Shown: positions 7,603-16,155 of the stretch, piece by piece | How positions within the stretch are numbered: the first letter of the stretch is position 1 | Layout: every line of letters starts with the position of its first letter | Origin: an uncultured Candidatus Poseidoniales archaeon | GTDB lineage: Archaea > Thermoplasmatota > Poseidoniia > Poseidoniales > Poseidoniaceae | Direction of reading: 5' to 3' | NCBI GenBank assembly: GCA_905182125.1 | Contig: CAJJAV010000020.1 | Location: 1-64,000 of the forward strand | DNA: 64,000 nucleotides | Notes under the pieces: generated by a model | The model's database searches: none | Seen by the model: only the letters and a program-made list of their open reading frames with translations | Told to the model about the DNA's origin: nothing | Program-made: the position numbers and the translations under genes

Positions 7603-9306
7603 TCAAGCGCTCTTTCCAACGGTTAGATGTTCAAACCCTGGTGCATGCTCGCCACGAGCGACGACCAAATCATCGGAACCGCCTGGAAGCGTTGAGATGT
7701 CGACTTCGGCCCCAAGTGGAATGTTTCTGTACAAGGGTCGTTGAACGATGAACTTGTTGAAACTGATGAAGAGAGCAGCAATGACACCCCAGAACAACAG
7801 AATGATCGAGAGACCCTTCGGGTTGGTTGGGTCCCACACATCGGGTGTGTTGGCAATCATGTCGGCGAAGTATGAAATCATCAGAACCGAGAAGAGAATT
7901 GGGAAGGCGAGGTACATCAAAAGGTCCCACCAACGTCCAACTTCAATGTCGTTGTCGCCCGTGTTGATGAAGTCATCACGGAAGGCTGAGACACCAAAGC
8001 CGAGGTAGCCTCTGAATCCAGCAGGAGCAACGCCAGCTTCCACACCAGACTTCCAGCGGTAATAGCCGTACTTCCAGATGGAGAAGGCGATGAACAGACC
8101 TGAAAACATCAGGCCATAGCCCCAAATGTGGTCTTGAACTTCCAAGAATTCAGGGAAAGCAACCCCTTCAGAATCAAGTTTGATCCACATAACTGCTGAG
8201 GGAATTCCAAACAAGAACAGAGCTAAACCAGTCAAAGCGACCGACTTCTCACGGTTGTAACCGTGATCGACGAAGTTACGTACGCACAATTCCACCGTGG
8301 AAATCATTGACGTCATCGCTGCAAACGAAAGTGCAAGGAAGAACCCTGCCATCATGAACAGCGGGCCAAACGGCGCGAACGGCGCCTTGGCAAACACTTC
8401 TGGTAACGCCAGGAAGGTAATGGCAGACGAACCGCCGGTCACTGTTGCAAGCGGATCTGGGCTGACTGCGAAGATTGCTGAAAGCACCGCAAGACCAGCG
8501 ATGATGGAGATGCTGTTGTTGGCAAGTCCCATGGTGAAAGCGTTGAGAACTGTGTCTTCGTCCTTGCTCATGTAAACCGCATAGGTGATGCACATACCCA
8601 TACCAGCAGAGCACGACCAAGCAGATTGAGATAATCCATTGATCCAAATTTCGGGATCTTTCAGCATTTCAAAGTCCACTGTGAACATGAACATAGCGCC
8701 GTCGAGGCTACCGTCTTCCATGTCCATCCAAAGGGAGAGGAACAAGGTGAGGAAGAGCAATGCAAACAAGGAAATCATCAGGTAGAAGTTGACCTTCTCG
8801 ATGGCTTTTGCTCCCTTCCAGATGGCGGCAAGGGTCAAACAGATGACGAGAAATTGGAAGAAGATGACTTGACCAGGCGATTGCAGGAAAGCGTTCCAGA
8901 CCTCGGTCGTATCAACACCTTCACCGGTCAATGCACCGCTGATGCCGAGTTGGAAATACTTGATTGTCCAACCAGCAACCACGGCATAGTAGAATCCAAT
9001 TGCTGTTGAAATCCATGCAGTCCAAAGACCCATCCAAGCGAATTTCTTTCCAGCGAAAATACGGAAGGTTCCGATTGTTCCTGTACGGCTTCGCTTCCCC
9101 ATTGCGTATTCTGCGATGACAAGCGGGATCGACCAAGCAAAGAGGAAAATGAGCCACGGCACAAGGAATGTACCACCGCCATTTGCCCCGACCATGCGAG
9201 GGAAACGCCAAATGTTACCGGTACCGATTGCAGCACCGATGGATGCGAAAATAAGACCCATACGGCCGTTGAACTGGTCTGATTGCTCCTCATCACTCAT
9301 GCACAA
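7603..9306 (-). CDS. Sodium:neurotransmitter/amino-acid symporter (NSS/SNF family)
   Basis: A 567-aa polytopic membrane protein. The N-terminus has the NSS hallmark: GLIFASIGAAIGTGNIWRFP for helix 1 with its unwound Na+/substrate site, then NGGGTFLVPW for helix 2. About 12 hydrophobic helices follow. The family uses the Na+ gradient to import amino acids or related amines; the substrate is not predictable. Two starts are possible (9306 or Met3 at 9300). It lies 6 bp downstream of a secreted carboxypeptidase gene, so it plausibly imports the amino acids that enzyme releases. Confidence 0.9.
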   Translation of the reverse strand: MCMSDEEQSDQFNGRMGLIFASIGAAIGTGNIWRFPRMVGANGGGTFLVPWLIFLFAWSIPLVIAEYAMGKRSRTGTIGTFRIFAGKKFAWMGLWTAWISTAIGFYYAVVAGWTIKYFQLGISGALTGEGVDTTEVWNAFLQSPGQVIFFQFLVICLTLAAIWKGAKAIEKVNFYLMISLFALLFLTLFLSLWMDMEDGSLDGAMFMFTVDFEMLKDPEIWINGLSQSAWSCSAGMGMCITYAVYMSKDEDTVLNAFTMGLANNSISIIAGLAVLSAIFAVSPDPLATVTGGSSAITFLALPEVFAKAPFAPFGPLFMMAGFFLALSFAAMTSMISTVELCVRNFVDHGYNREKSVALTGLALFLFGIPSAVMWIKLDSEGVAFPEFLEVQDHIWGYGLMFSGLFIAFSIWKYGYYRWKSGVEAGVAPAGFRGYLGFGVSAFRDDFINTGDNDIEVGRWWDLLMYLAFPILFSVLMISYFADMIANTPDVWDPTNPKGLSIILLFWGVIAALFISFNKFIVQRPLYRNIPLGAEVDISTLPGGSDDLVVARGEHAPGFEHLTVGKSA

Positions 9307-9312
9307 TCCCCC

Positions 9313-11472
9313 TCAAGCCTTGCTTTCTTCAGCAAGAATCGCGTCTGTAAGTATCAAGTCTTCTTCGTCATCCGTGAGCATCATTCGCAGGCAGATGGCA
9401 AGGCCACCCCATACGAATGCTGCAGTCACACCGAACATCAAGAAGGAGCCAAACACGCTGCCATAGGCTGCACGGTAGGAAAGATCGAGTTCGTAGTATG
9501 CTCCACCGCTGGGGTATTGGAACAAGTCCGATCCTGACAGCGTTGTAATGGTGGCTTTGTAGTGAAGTTTTCCTGTTGCAGTTTCGGAGATTGGCACCAT
9601 GCCTCGCAGGATTGTACCGTTGCCGCTCTGCACAGAACAGGTTTCGCCATCGACCTTCATCACTGGAACTGATTCCCAAGGAGTGGTCGCCCATTCTCTT
9701 GGACCGTAATCGCTTTGCAAGCGGCTAGGTTTGACCGTTCGCCATTCAATCTTCGTGTTGGATTCACTGTACGGGAACTGGTTTGAAACGCACAGGTCAA
9801 CCGGTATGTCGCCCTCATCTGGAACATCGACTTTATCGCCGGGTTCGAGGTAGTTTTGTTGGGAGATGTTGGCTATTTCTAAATCAGCGCGCTCTCTTGG
9901 ACCGTCCGCAATTTCAGCAATGTAGAATCCTGTTCCCAAGTTGCGAACCGCAATGTGATCAATGTCGTCTTCATTCTGGTGGAAGGCGGTTCCAATTTCG
10001 GACGTGTAGCAGTAGGAGCCGTGAACGCCATAGTGCCAATCACAGAAGTCACCCGAGGTCGGGTAGAGGTCAGAGGATTGGAGGTTGGCGTATTGAGTCA
10101 TGTCTGCCATTTTCTGTCCGTGGTACTTGAGTTGCTCATGGTCAGGGCTCTCACAGTCTGTGCAATGGCCCCACGGATAGAGGATCAGTTCCGAGTAGGA
10201 GTGGTGAGTGATGGTTGCCTTGAACTCGCTTGAACCGTCGCCGGTGTCGTCGTTCATTTCGGTCAAGTCTTGAATGAACTTGGTTTCTGGTTCGGAGTTA
10301 CCGCCCCACCAGTCCTCATCGGTGACACCATCAGCGTCGTCGTCTTTTCCGTCGACGTGATCTTCATTGATTTGGCCGTCACCATCGTTGTCCCGATCGT
10401 CGACCGGGCCGTTGTAGACATCGTTATTTTGCCCTGCATAACACGCACCAGGGAACAGAGGCCCTGTTGCGCCAAGAGGAGCTCCCCATTCGAACTGATA
10501 GTTGCGGTTGAGGTCGACACCGTCGCATCCTTCGTCAACAGATTCGTCGAGGTCGGGAACTGGCGTGACGCCGGTGACTGTGTTATCTCGGAGGTTCTTT
10601 CTCCATCCGCCCGCCGGGCAGGATTCCCAAGCAGGTGCTGGGCAGAAGACTTCGCGGTCGTAGATGTTGCCATCGACGTTCAGCATTGGAATGAGGTAGA
10701 TCTCCCGGGAGTTGACAAGGTCGGTGATGAACTGTTCTGAGTAATCTTCGTCGACGCCAAGGTCCCCTGGGCCGCAAGCCGTACCGTCACCGTTGGAGTC
10801 TTGGAAAGAAGCATCGAGTCCAAGGCAATCGCCATCGTCATCGAGCATACCATCACCGTCTGCATCGCCCCAAGGGTCCTCGTCGATGAGCCCATCGCCG
10901 TCGTTGTCATAGCCGATGTTGTTGTAGGAAAAGGCGATGACTTCCATCTGCATGATGGCCACGGTGTAGGACATCCACTCACGAGCGTGGTGGTTACCGA
11001 CAATCATGACGTCGTGGCGGTCAGCGTAGTTGCCGTTGTCCCCAACAAAGGGGTTGTAGTCGCCGTCTTGGACATCACCGGTGATCTTCATCCAAGGCGA
11101 GGCATGGCCGTAGTACCATCCTTCGTAGGCGTTAGCGGTCACGACTTCGCCGCGAGCGTTTGTACCACCGTTCATTCCTTCATGGTACTCGAAGATGTCA
11201 GGGTTGTCCTCTGCAAGACGAAGCATTCGTGTCTTCATTGTCTCGTAGGAGTGGTATTCCTTGAACTGCAGGATTCGGTCGTTGGCGGATGCCCATGGGA
11301 AAATCATGTTGTTGTAATCATCAGACCAGATGTCCTCTGGGGCATAGCCCATTGGCTCATCCTGTGCGATGCCTGCATTGGCAACAGGTGCCACGAGGGA
11401 CAACAAAAGTGGGAGCACGATGAGGACTCCAAAGGAGGGACGAGTGCGGATGACCTTGCCATTTTGCATCAT
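9313..11472 (-). CDS. Secreted, membrane-anchored M14 zinc carboxypeptidase with Ca-binding repeats
   Basis: A 719-aa extracellular peptidase. It has a signal peptide (hydrophobic core at about 14-32) and a carboxypeptidase-A-type catalytic domain. Zinc ligands are HAREW (His162, Glu165) and a later His in THHSYSELILYPWGH; the substrate-binding NRN is in VDLNRNYQ; a TSEIGTAF segment is near the expected catalytic Glu. Two Asp-rich insertions (DNDGDGLIDED and DNDGDGQINED type) resemble calcium-binding thrombospondin type 3 motifs. A C-terminal helix (about 675-700) and a short acidic tail anchor it. The inferred role is trimming of external peptides, coupled to the adjacent symporter. Confidence 0.92.
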   Translation of the reverse strand: MMQNGKVIRTRPSFGVLIVLPLLLSLVAPVANAGIAQDEPMGYAPEDIWSDDYNNMIFPWASANDRILQFKEYHSYETMKTRMLRLAEDNPDIFEYHEGMNGGTNARGEVVTANAYEGWYYGHASPWMKITGDVQDGDYNPFVGDNGNYADRHDVMIVGNHHAREWMSYTVAIMQMEVIAFSYNNIGYDNDGDGLIDEDPWGDADGDGMLDDDGDCLGLDASFQDSNGDGTACGPGDLGVDEDYSEQFITDLVNSREIYLIPMLNVDGNIYDREVFCPAPAWESCPAGGWRKNLRDNTVTGVTPVPDLDESVDEGCDGVDLNRNYQFEWGAPLGATGPLFPGACYAGQNNDVYNGPVDDRDNDGDGQINEDHVDGKDDDADGVTDEDWWGGNSEPETKFIQDLTEMNDDTGDGSSEFKATITHHSYSELILYPWGHCTDCESPDHEQLKYHGQKMADMTQYANLQSSDLYPTSGDFCDWHYGVHGSYCYTSEIGTAFHQNEDDIDHIAVRNLGTGFYIAEIADGPRERADLEIANISQQNYLEPGDKVDVPDEGDIPVDLCVSNQFPYSESNTKIEWRTVKPSRLQSDYGPREWATTPWESVPVMKVDGETCSVQSGNGTILRGMVPISETATGKLHYKATITTLSGSDLFQYPSGGAYYELDLSYRAAYGSVFGSFLMFGVTAAFVWGGLAICLRMMLTDDEEDLILTDAILAEESKA

Positions 11473-11585
11473 GGTATCGATTCACCCAACCCGCTCGACT
11501 TCTTGAAGCGTTCGCGTTGCTGGTGAGTCCCCGTAGGGGACGAGAATATGCAAAACAACCAAAACGAGCACGGCATAGCAAGACC

Positions 11586-12695
11586 ATGAGTGGTATCCTC
11601 CAACCCGCAGATGGTTCGTTCTGGACCGAAGAGATTTTTCTGATCAACAACGCGACCGTCGTGTTGTTGCTCGGGATATTAGTGGCCGCTTTCTTAGCCA
11701 GAGTTGTGACCATGATTATGGCCCCTCGATTGATGAGCAAAATCATCCATTCTGAAAAGGTTCGATCAAAGACGGTGAAGGATTCTGACAAGGCTCTGGG
11801 CACAGCCGCAGGTGCCGGTTTATCCATGTATTTATTCGGCCTTTTAACCGACATGCGAGCGGATGCAAACTCCAGTATTGACCTGCCAGATTTTGTTGTT
11901 GAATTGCTGCCGAATATCCTCCAATTTATCTTCGCCATTTCCCTTGTTATGTGGGCGTTCCGTTTGGTCTCCCTCGTCCAAGATGTTGTCGCATTGCTCG
12001 ATGATGATGAAGAACTTGATGGCACTGAGAAGACCTTGATTTCAGCGGTCGAAAGCATACTTCGCTTTGTCATTGTGTTTATTGGTTCTATTTTCGTGGC
12101 CGATGCCCTTGGTTTCGACTTTACGTCCCTGATCGCTGGTCTCGGAATCTCTGGTTTAGCGCTCGCCCTCGCAGCCAAAGACACCATCTCCAACCTCTTC
12201 GGTGCAACCACCGTCTTGCTCGATCGTCCATTCAAAATCGGCGATTGGGTCATCATCGACTCTGTCGAAGGTGAAGTCACCGAAATCAGCCTCCGCACAA
12301 CCCTCATCCGTACGGCAGCTGACACCATAATCACAGTTCCAAACGCCAACCTCGTCAACACCCCTGTCGAGAACTTCGGCAAGCGCCGCTGGCGACGCTG
12401 GCAAACCACCCTTCACTTGGACCTCAATTCCGACCCTGCTAAGGTGGCTGATTTCTGTGCAAATGTACTCGAAACCATTCACGAAAGCCCTGTCACCGTC
12501 AAGCCTGAATCCTCATGGTGCCAAGTTAGCACGCTCACTGCCACCTCGCTCGATGTCTCCGTCAACCTCTACTGGGATGTTGCTGGTGGAGCACCGGAAC
12601 GTAAGGCAAAGGAAGACTTGGTGCTCGGCATCATGCAGTTGGCCAAAGACAATTCCCTTGTCTTCTACGATCCACGAATGGTTCAAGCGTCCTAA
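11586..12695 (+). CDS. Mechanosensitive channel, MscS family
   Basis: A 369-aa membrane protein with four hydrophobic segments. The pore helix and beta domain are typical of MscS: GFDFTSLIAGLGISGLALAL, then AAKDTISNLFG and PFKIGDWVIIDSVEGEVTEI, and the TLIRTADTxxTVPN-like strand. It acts as a pressure-release valve in the cytoplasmic membrane. The frame is open from TTG 11517, but the first 23 residues are basic and atypical, so ATG 11586 is preferred. It is divergent from the carboxypeptidase gene and converges on the next gene with 5 bp between stops. Confidence 0.9.
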   Translation: MSGILQPADGSFWTEEIFLINNATVVLLLGILVAAFLARVVTMIMAPRLMSKIIHSEKVRSKTVKDSDKALGTAAGAGLSMYLFGLLTDMRADANSSIDLPDFVVELLPNILQFIFAISLVMWAFRLVSLVQDVVALLDDDEELDGTEKTLISAVESILRFVIVFIGSIFVADALGFDFTSLIAGLGISGLALALAAKDTISNLFGATTVLLDRPFKIGDWVIIDSVEGEVTEISLRTTLIRTAADTIITVPNANLVNTPVENFGKRRWRRWQTTLHLDLNSDPAKVADFCANVLETIHESPVTVKPESSWCQVSTLTATSLDVSVNLYWDVAGGAPERKAKEDLVLGIMQLAKDNSLVFYDPRMVQAS

Positions 12696-12700
12696 TCGCG

Positions 12701-13894
12701 TTAATACGGCGGCGGATCTTTCGCCCAATAGACTCGATTGGTGATGACACCAAAGGCAAGGCTAGCACCAGCCAGAACCATTGATTGAAGCGATGAGAAG
12801 GTTTCCAGTTCGTGACCGAAAAAGGCAACGACGAGTCCCGTGATGGCAACCCAAAGTCCGGACTTCCACATTCGCAGGGTACCTAATCGCGCTTGGAGTC
12901 GGGAGACTTCACCTAGCCATGCAAGGCTGGTTGCTTCAAGTTCCTTATCGCCAAAGCATCGTGCTGTTGACAACTGTTCAAGCACAGCGTTGTAGCGCCA
13001 CACCCACGCACCACCCAAAGCCGTTGAGAGGGCCTTGCCCTTCGACCAAGATGGCGGTGTATGAACCCCCCAAGTGGTGAGTATGGCCTCGCGATGGTCT
13101 GCATTCAACTCCACATGCATGGCCCATTGACGTTCAAGGCGCATCAAACCAGACAGCGAAGGCAAGCGTTCTGGCTGGCAGACCAAGTGATCGGCTAACG
13201 GACGTGGTAAAGCAATCCAGAGCAATCCTTTGTCGGTGCTGGCAAGGTGATGGAGATCTAAGTTCAGACGTGGCAGACCGACCGTTGCGGCAGTGTGTGG
13301 TGCCCGCCACATTGTGTGAGGTTTGAGGCGATCTTCCATTGCTTTGAGGCGCTCATTCCAAAGGCGTTCAGTGTTGGGTGTTTCGAATGGAGCAAGCGCT
13401 GAATGCAAGCCACTCATCGTTTCCACAAGCGAAATCACTTGTTCGTGTTCCATGGTTGAACCCGTCGATTCGAAAGCAGGGTAAATCAGCACCCGGTCGT
13501 GCTCACCAGCCGTCCAACCTCCAATTGGCAGCAAAAGCGGGAGGGATTCAAGGCTCACATTCCATGGCTCAAAGCGTGCCATTCGAGAAACATCTTCCCC
13601 AACAAAAAAGGGGCAGATTCGCGCCACGAAGGCGCCATCGATTCGGACCAACAGTCCGTAGGCATCCTCTGAAACAAGGTCAATCTGTTCAACATCAGTC
13701 GGCCATTCGCCCCATTGAACTCCATTCCCTGGCGGGCTGTTCCACCAAGATGGGTCGAGTACCTCGGTCGTATCCCAGAGTTGAACTCGGCCAAAGGAGG
13801 TACGAAGTTCGCCCTCCTTCTGCGCTTCATCCCGAGATTGCTGAGCAATCCCTGACGGCCACCACGCAGGTTCCTCCATGAACTTGCCAAACAC
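12701..13894 (-). CDS. Hypothetical protein with two C-terminal transmembrane helices
   Basis: A 397-aa Trp-rich protein of unknown family. The first ~330 residues are soluble. The middle part (LISLVETMSGLHSAL, then RLNLDLHHLASTDKGLLWIALP) is faintly reminiscent of a degenerate kinase-like or aminoglycoside-phosphotransferase-like fold, without recognisable catalytic motifs. Two hydrophobic hairpin helices lie at about 340-358 and 368-388, so the N-terminal domain is tail-anchored. It follows the CHAT-like gene by 9 bp on the same strand, suggesting co-transcription. Confidence 0.65.
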   Translation of the reverse strand: MFGKFMEEPAWWPSGIAQQSRDEAQKEGELRTSFGRVQLWDTTEVLDPSWWNSPPGNGVQWGEWPTDVEQIDLVSEDAYGLLVRIDGAFVARICPFFVGEDVSRMARFEPWNVSLESLPLLLPIGGWTAGEHDRVLIYPAFESTGSTMEHEQVISLVETMSGLHSALAPFETPNTERLWNERLKAMEDRLKPHTMWRAPHTAATVGLPRLNLDLHHLASTDKGLLWIALPRPLADHLVCQPERLPSLSGLMRLERQWAMHVELNADHREAILTTWGVHTPPSWSKGKALSTALGGAWVWRYNAVLEQLSTARCFGDKELEATSLAWLGEVSRLQARLGTLRMWKSGLWVAITGLVVAFFGHELETFSSLQSMVLAGASLAFGVITNRVYWAKDPPPY

Positions 13895-13903
13895 TCCCGG
13901 TTC

Positions 13904-14575
13904 TCAAGCGTGCCGTTTGTGATCCAAGATTTTTGATTTCACCTGTGCCTTCAGAAGGGAGTAAGGAAGACAGGCTTCATTGCATTGAGATTCGATTTCA
14001 GTTACAAAATCGCGAGCACTGCCGCTAACAATCAACGTATTCTTACACGCGTCAAAAATAAGTTTGGAAAAATGAGAATGGCACACCGGTAGGCAAATCA
14101 AAGAGCAAACTCCCTTCATCGACTCCAACGCCACTGCAATGGATTGAGTTTCCAAATAAGCTCCATCGCCTTCTGGACCATCGCTCAAGAAGGAAGTTTC
14201 GCCGTCAAAATCCCCATGCCCGACATGGATCCAAGCAAATGGAGCCTCGTTTTGCTTGATTAAACCTTCAGTAATGGTTGGGAAAAATTCGACGCTGAGG
14301 TCATCCGTTGCCATCAACGGATGGAGATCACCCCCCCTCATCGCTAAAAGGGAATTCCCAAGATGGACCGTTCGCAAATCTGCACATGTGCTCATGACGC
14401 GCAGAACCGCATGATTCGGCCCCCCGTGCCATGAGAGAAGGTCGGTCATCGTGCGGACTGATTCATCCACGCCGGTTACGATGAGCCGCGATTGGTGCAA
14501 CGGCCTGTGCTTACGGTACCATTCATTCATCTGCAGTCGGTTTTCACTCTGGTTCAATTTCCTTTTTTTATTCAT
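13904..14575 (-). CDS. Hypothetical protein with a possible caspase-like (CHAT) His/Cys dyad
   Basis: A 223-aa protein with no confident family. Two motifs are arranged as in caspase/CHAT peptidases: a hydrophobic strand ending WIHVGHGDFDG (His120-Gly121) and, 45 residues later, SLICLPVCHSHFS (Cys165). A further SGSARDF turn follows. Spacing and strand context fit a catalytic His-Cys dyad, but this is pattern recognition only. The first 15 residues are Lys/Asn-rich and come from AT-rich DNA; Met16 is an alternative start. It is probably co-transcribed with the membrane-anchored protein at 12701. Confidence 0.6.
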   Translation of the reverse strand: MNKKRKLNQSENRLQMNEWYRKHRPLHQSRLIVTGVDESVRTMTDLLSWHGGPNHAVLRVMSTCADLRTVHLGNSLLAMRGGDLHPLMATDDLSVEFFPTITEGLIKQNEAPFAWIHVGHGDFDGETSFLSDGPEGDGAYLETQSIAVALESMKGVCSLICLPVCHSHFSKLIFDACKNTLIVSGSARDFVTEIESQCNEACLPYSLLKAQVKSKILDHKRHA

Positions 14576-14938
14576 TTTTAATCTTTATATTGGGAGCTTG
14601 TCTTGGAAGCTTTGCAAATGTTTGCATCTATGCGGCTCCCCACAAAAAACTTCCGGTCCGCTCTAACGAGGCGCTTTTGAGACGAAAGGGTCACTGCGAG
14701 GATGTTTTACTAAAACATCACACTTTAGTTCACTGTTAAAAAATAAACATTTTAATGCCACATTTTGGAGGAATGGTTCAGTTTAACAATAAAATAACAA
14801 TTTAATCACAATATAATTTATTCGAATTTTATGGAACAATAGCGGTTGTTTAATTGTGGAATAATTGATTCAAAGAAGAAAAGAGTAAGGCGATGAAATC
14901 AAACACCATGCCCGCTTGGAAGGGCTGAGGGTGAGTGG
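14576..14938. other. AT-rich gene-free region between divergent genes
   Basis: A 363-bp stretch far more AT-rich than its surroundings, especially 14700-14880. No plausible ORF or RNA gene is seen. It contains a perfect palindrome at 14701-14719 and several TATA-like runs (around 14812-14830 and 14850-14870) able to serve the isoprenyl synthase gene to the right and the minus-strand gene to the left. A replication-origin role is conceivable from composition, but no origin-binding repeats or initiator gene are visible. Confidence 0.5.
14701..14719. promoter_or_regulatory. Perfect palindrome, possible operator
   Basis: GATGTTTTACTAAAACATC: 9-bp arms around a single central base, within the AT-rich divergent intergenic region. 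Its shape fits a dimeric regulator's operator. No regulator gene is adjacent and no second copy was noticed, so the function is unproven. Confidence 0.35.
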
Positions 14939-15718
14939 ATGGGAATCTCAGAACGCATGGGTGATGTCCTCGGTTTAGCTGTGGAATCAAAGCTCATGCG
15001 CCAGGTCGCTGAGCACCCAGTACGCGTTCAACACCTCGCTATCATCATGGACGGGAACCGTCGCTTTGCTTGGAAGAGCAATGTAGCTGCTGGAATCGGT
15101 CACCGCATTGGTAAAGAAAAACTTGAGAAGGTTTTGGATTGGGTGTTGGACATCAACATCCCTTGGTTGACCGTGTATGCCTTGTCGACAGAGAACCTCA
15201 GCCGCCCTCAGGAAGAACTCGATGTGCTGTTCAAGCTCTACGTCGAAGGCCTCCATGACATTGCTGATGACCCGCGTATTCACGAAAATAAAGTCCGTGT
15301 TCAGATCATTGGACGCCGGGAACTCCTTCCCAAATCAGTCAACGACGCCATCGATTACGCTGAAGCAAAAACCAGTGAATACGACACTTTTGTGTTCACC
15401 GTCTGCCTTGCTTATGGCTCCCGTGAAGAGATGATTGACGCCATCCGCTCAATTGCCGAGGAACACGCAGAAGGCAACCTAGCCCTCGAGGCCATCGATG
15501 AGCAAGCCGTCTCCGAACGCCTCTACACCAGCAACATGCCAGATCCGGATTTGGTGATTCGAACAAGTGGAGAAGAGCGTATTTCCAATTTCTTATTGTG
15601 GCAAATGGCCTACTCTGAACTTTACTTCACCGATGTGTTTTGGCCATCGTTCCAGAAGAAAGATTTGTTGAAAGCCGTTCGGACCTTCCAAGACCGACGT
15701 CGCCGCTTTGGAGAGTGA
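14939..15718 (+). CDS. uppS: Z-type isoprenyl (undecaprenyl/polyprenyl) diphosphate synthase
   Basis: A 259-aa cis-prenyltransferase that extends isoprenyl diphosphate chains, supplying the polyprenyl or dolichyl carrier for cell-surface glycosylation. The family signature HLAIIMDGNRRFA (Asp38 is the catalytic Mg-binding residue) and GHRIGKEKLEKVLDW are clear. The later LSTENLSRPQEE and DLVIRTSGEERISNFLLWQ(M)AYSE motifs that bind the diphosphate are intact. Length is normal. ATG 14939 follows a GAGGGTGAG stretch. The stop overlaps the GTG start of the Nudix gene. Confidence 0.95.
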   Translation: MGISERMGDVLGLAVESKLMRQVAEHPVRVQHLAIIMDGNRRFAWKSNVAAGIGHRIGKEKLEKVLDWVLDINIPWLTVYALSTENLSRPQEELDVLFKLYVEGLHDIADDPRIHENKVRVQIIGRRELLPKSVNDAIDYAEAKTSEYDTFVFTVCLAYGSREEMIDAIRSIAEEHAEGNLALEAIDEQAVSERLYTSNMPDPDLVIRTSGEERISNFLLWQMAYSELYFTDVFWPSFQKKDLLKAVRTFQDRRRRFGE

Positions 15719-16155
15719 ACACCGTGGTCGTTTGCGATGAATGCAACGGTTGGTTGAACCCAGCATTGGCGGCAGATTCCGCTGTTCGGCGCGGCGATGA
15801 AGTGTTGCTCATCCAGCGAAAGTTCCCCCCCATGCAAGGCGCATGGGCGTTTCCTGGAGGATTTGTTGAACGGGGCGAAGACCCACTCAAAGGTGCACTT
15901 CGAGAACTTGAGGAGGAAACAGGGTTGATTGGAAGCAAAGCAACCCTGCTCATGGTGATGGGCGATCCTGACCGGGACCCTCGCAAGCACATTGTCTCGA
16001 TTGTCTATGAGGTGGAAGTCTCTGAAGATCAAATCCCAACGGCTGGAGACGATGCACAGGACGCCCGTTTTTGGCCAATTGACACATTGCTTTCAGGCGA
16101 AGTTGAATTCGCAGGGGATCACTTGACGATCCTCAAGAAGTGGCTCAATCGATGA
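15715..16155 (+). CDS. Nudix hydrolase
   Basis: A 146-aa protein starting at GTG 15715, which overlaps the upstream stop (GTGA), so it is translationally coupled to uppS. The Nudix box is canonical: GGFVERGEDPLKGALRELEEETGL (48-71) with the Mg-binding REXXEE intact. It probably hydrolyses a nucleoside diphosphate derivative; ADP-ribose pyrophosphatase-type housekeeping is most common for this layout. The frame is open farther upstream (to 15640), but that part overlaps uppS and is not conserved-looking. The first CDECNG could be half of a metal knuckle. The 3' end overlaps the convergent DUF354 gene by 11 bp. Confidence 0.92.
   Translation: MNTVVVCDECNGWLNPALAADSAVRRGDEVLLIQRKFPPMQGAWAFPGGFVERGEDPLKGALRELEEETGLIGSKATLLMVMGDPDRDPRKHIVSIVYEVEVSEDQIPTAGDDAQDARFWPIDTLLSGEVEFAGDHLTILKKWLNR

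Noticed and set aside
11357-12409. A 350-codon minus-strand ORF over the MscS gene
   Set aside because: Antisense of a clear MscS coding region; Ser/Arg-rich composition typical of a shadow frame.
14576-14938. Replication origin in the AT-rich region
   Set aside because: No repeated origin-recognition motifs and no Orc1/Cdc6 gene nearby; composition alone is not enough.
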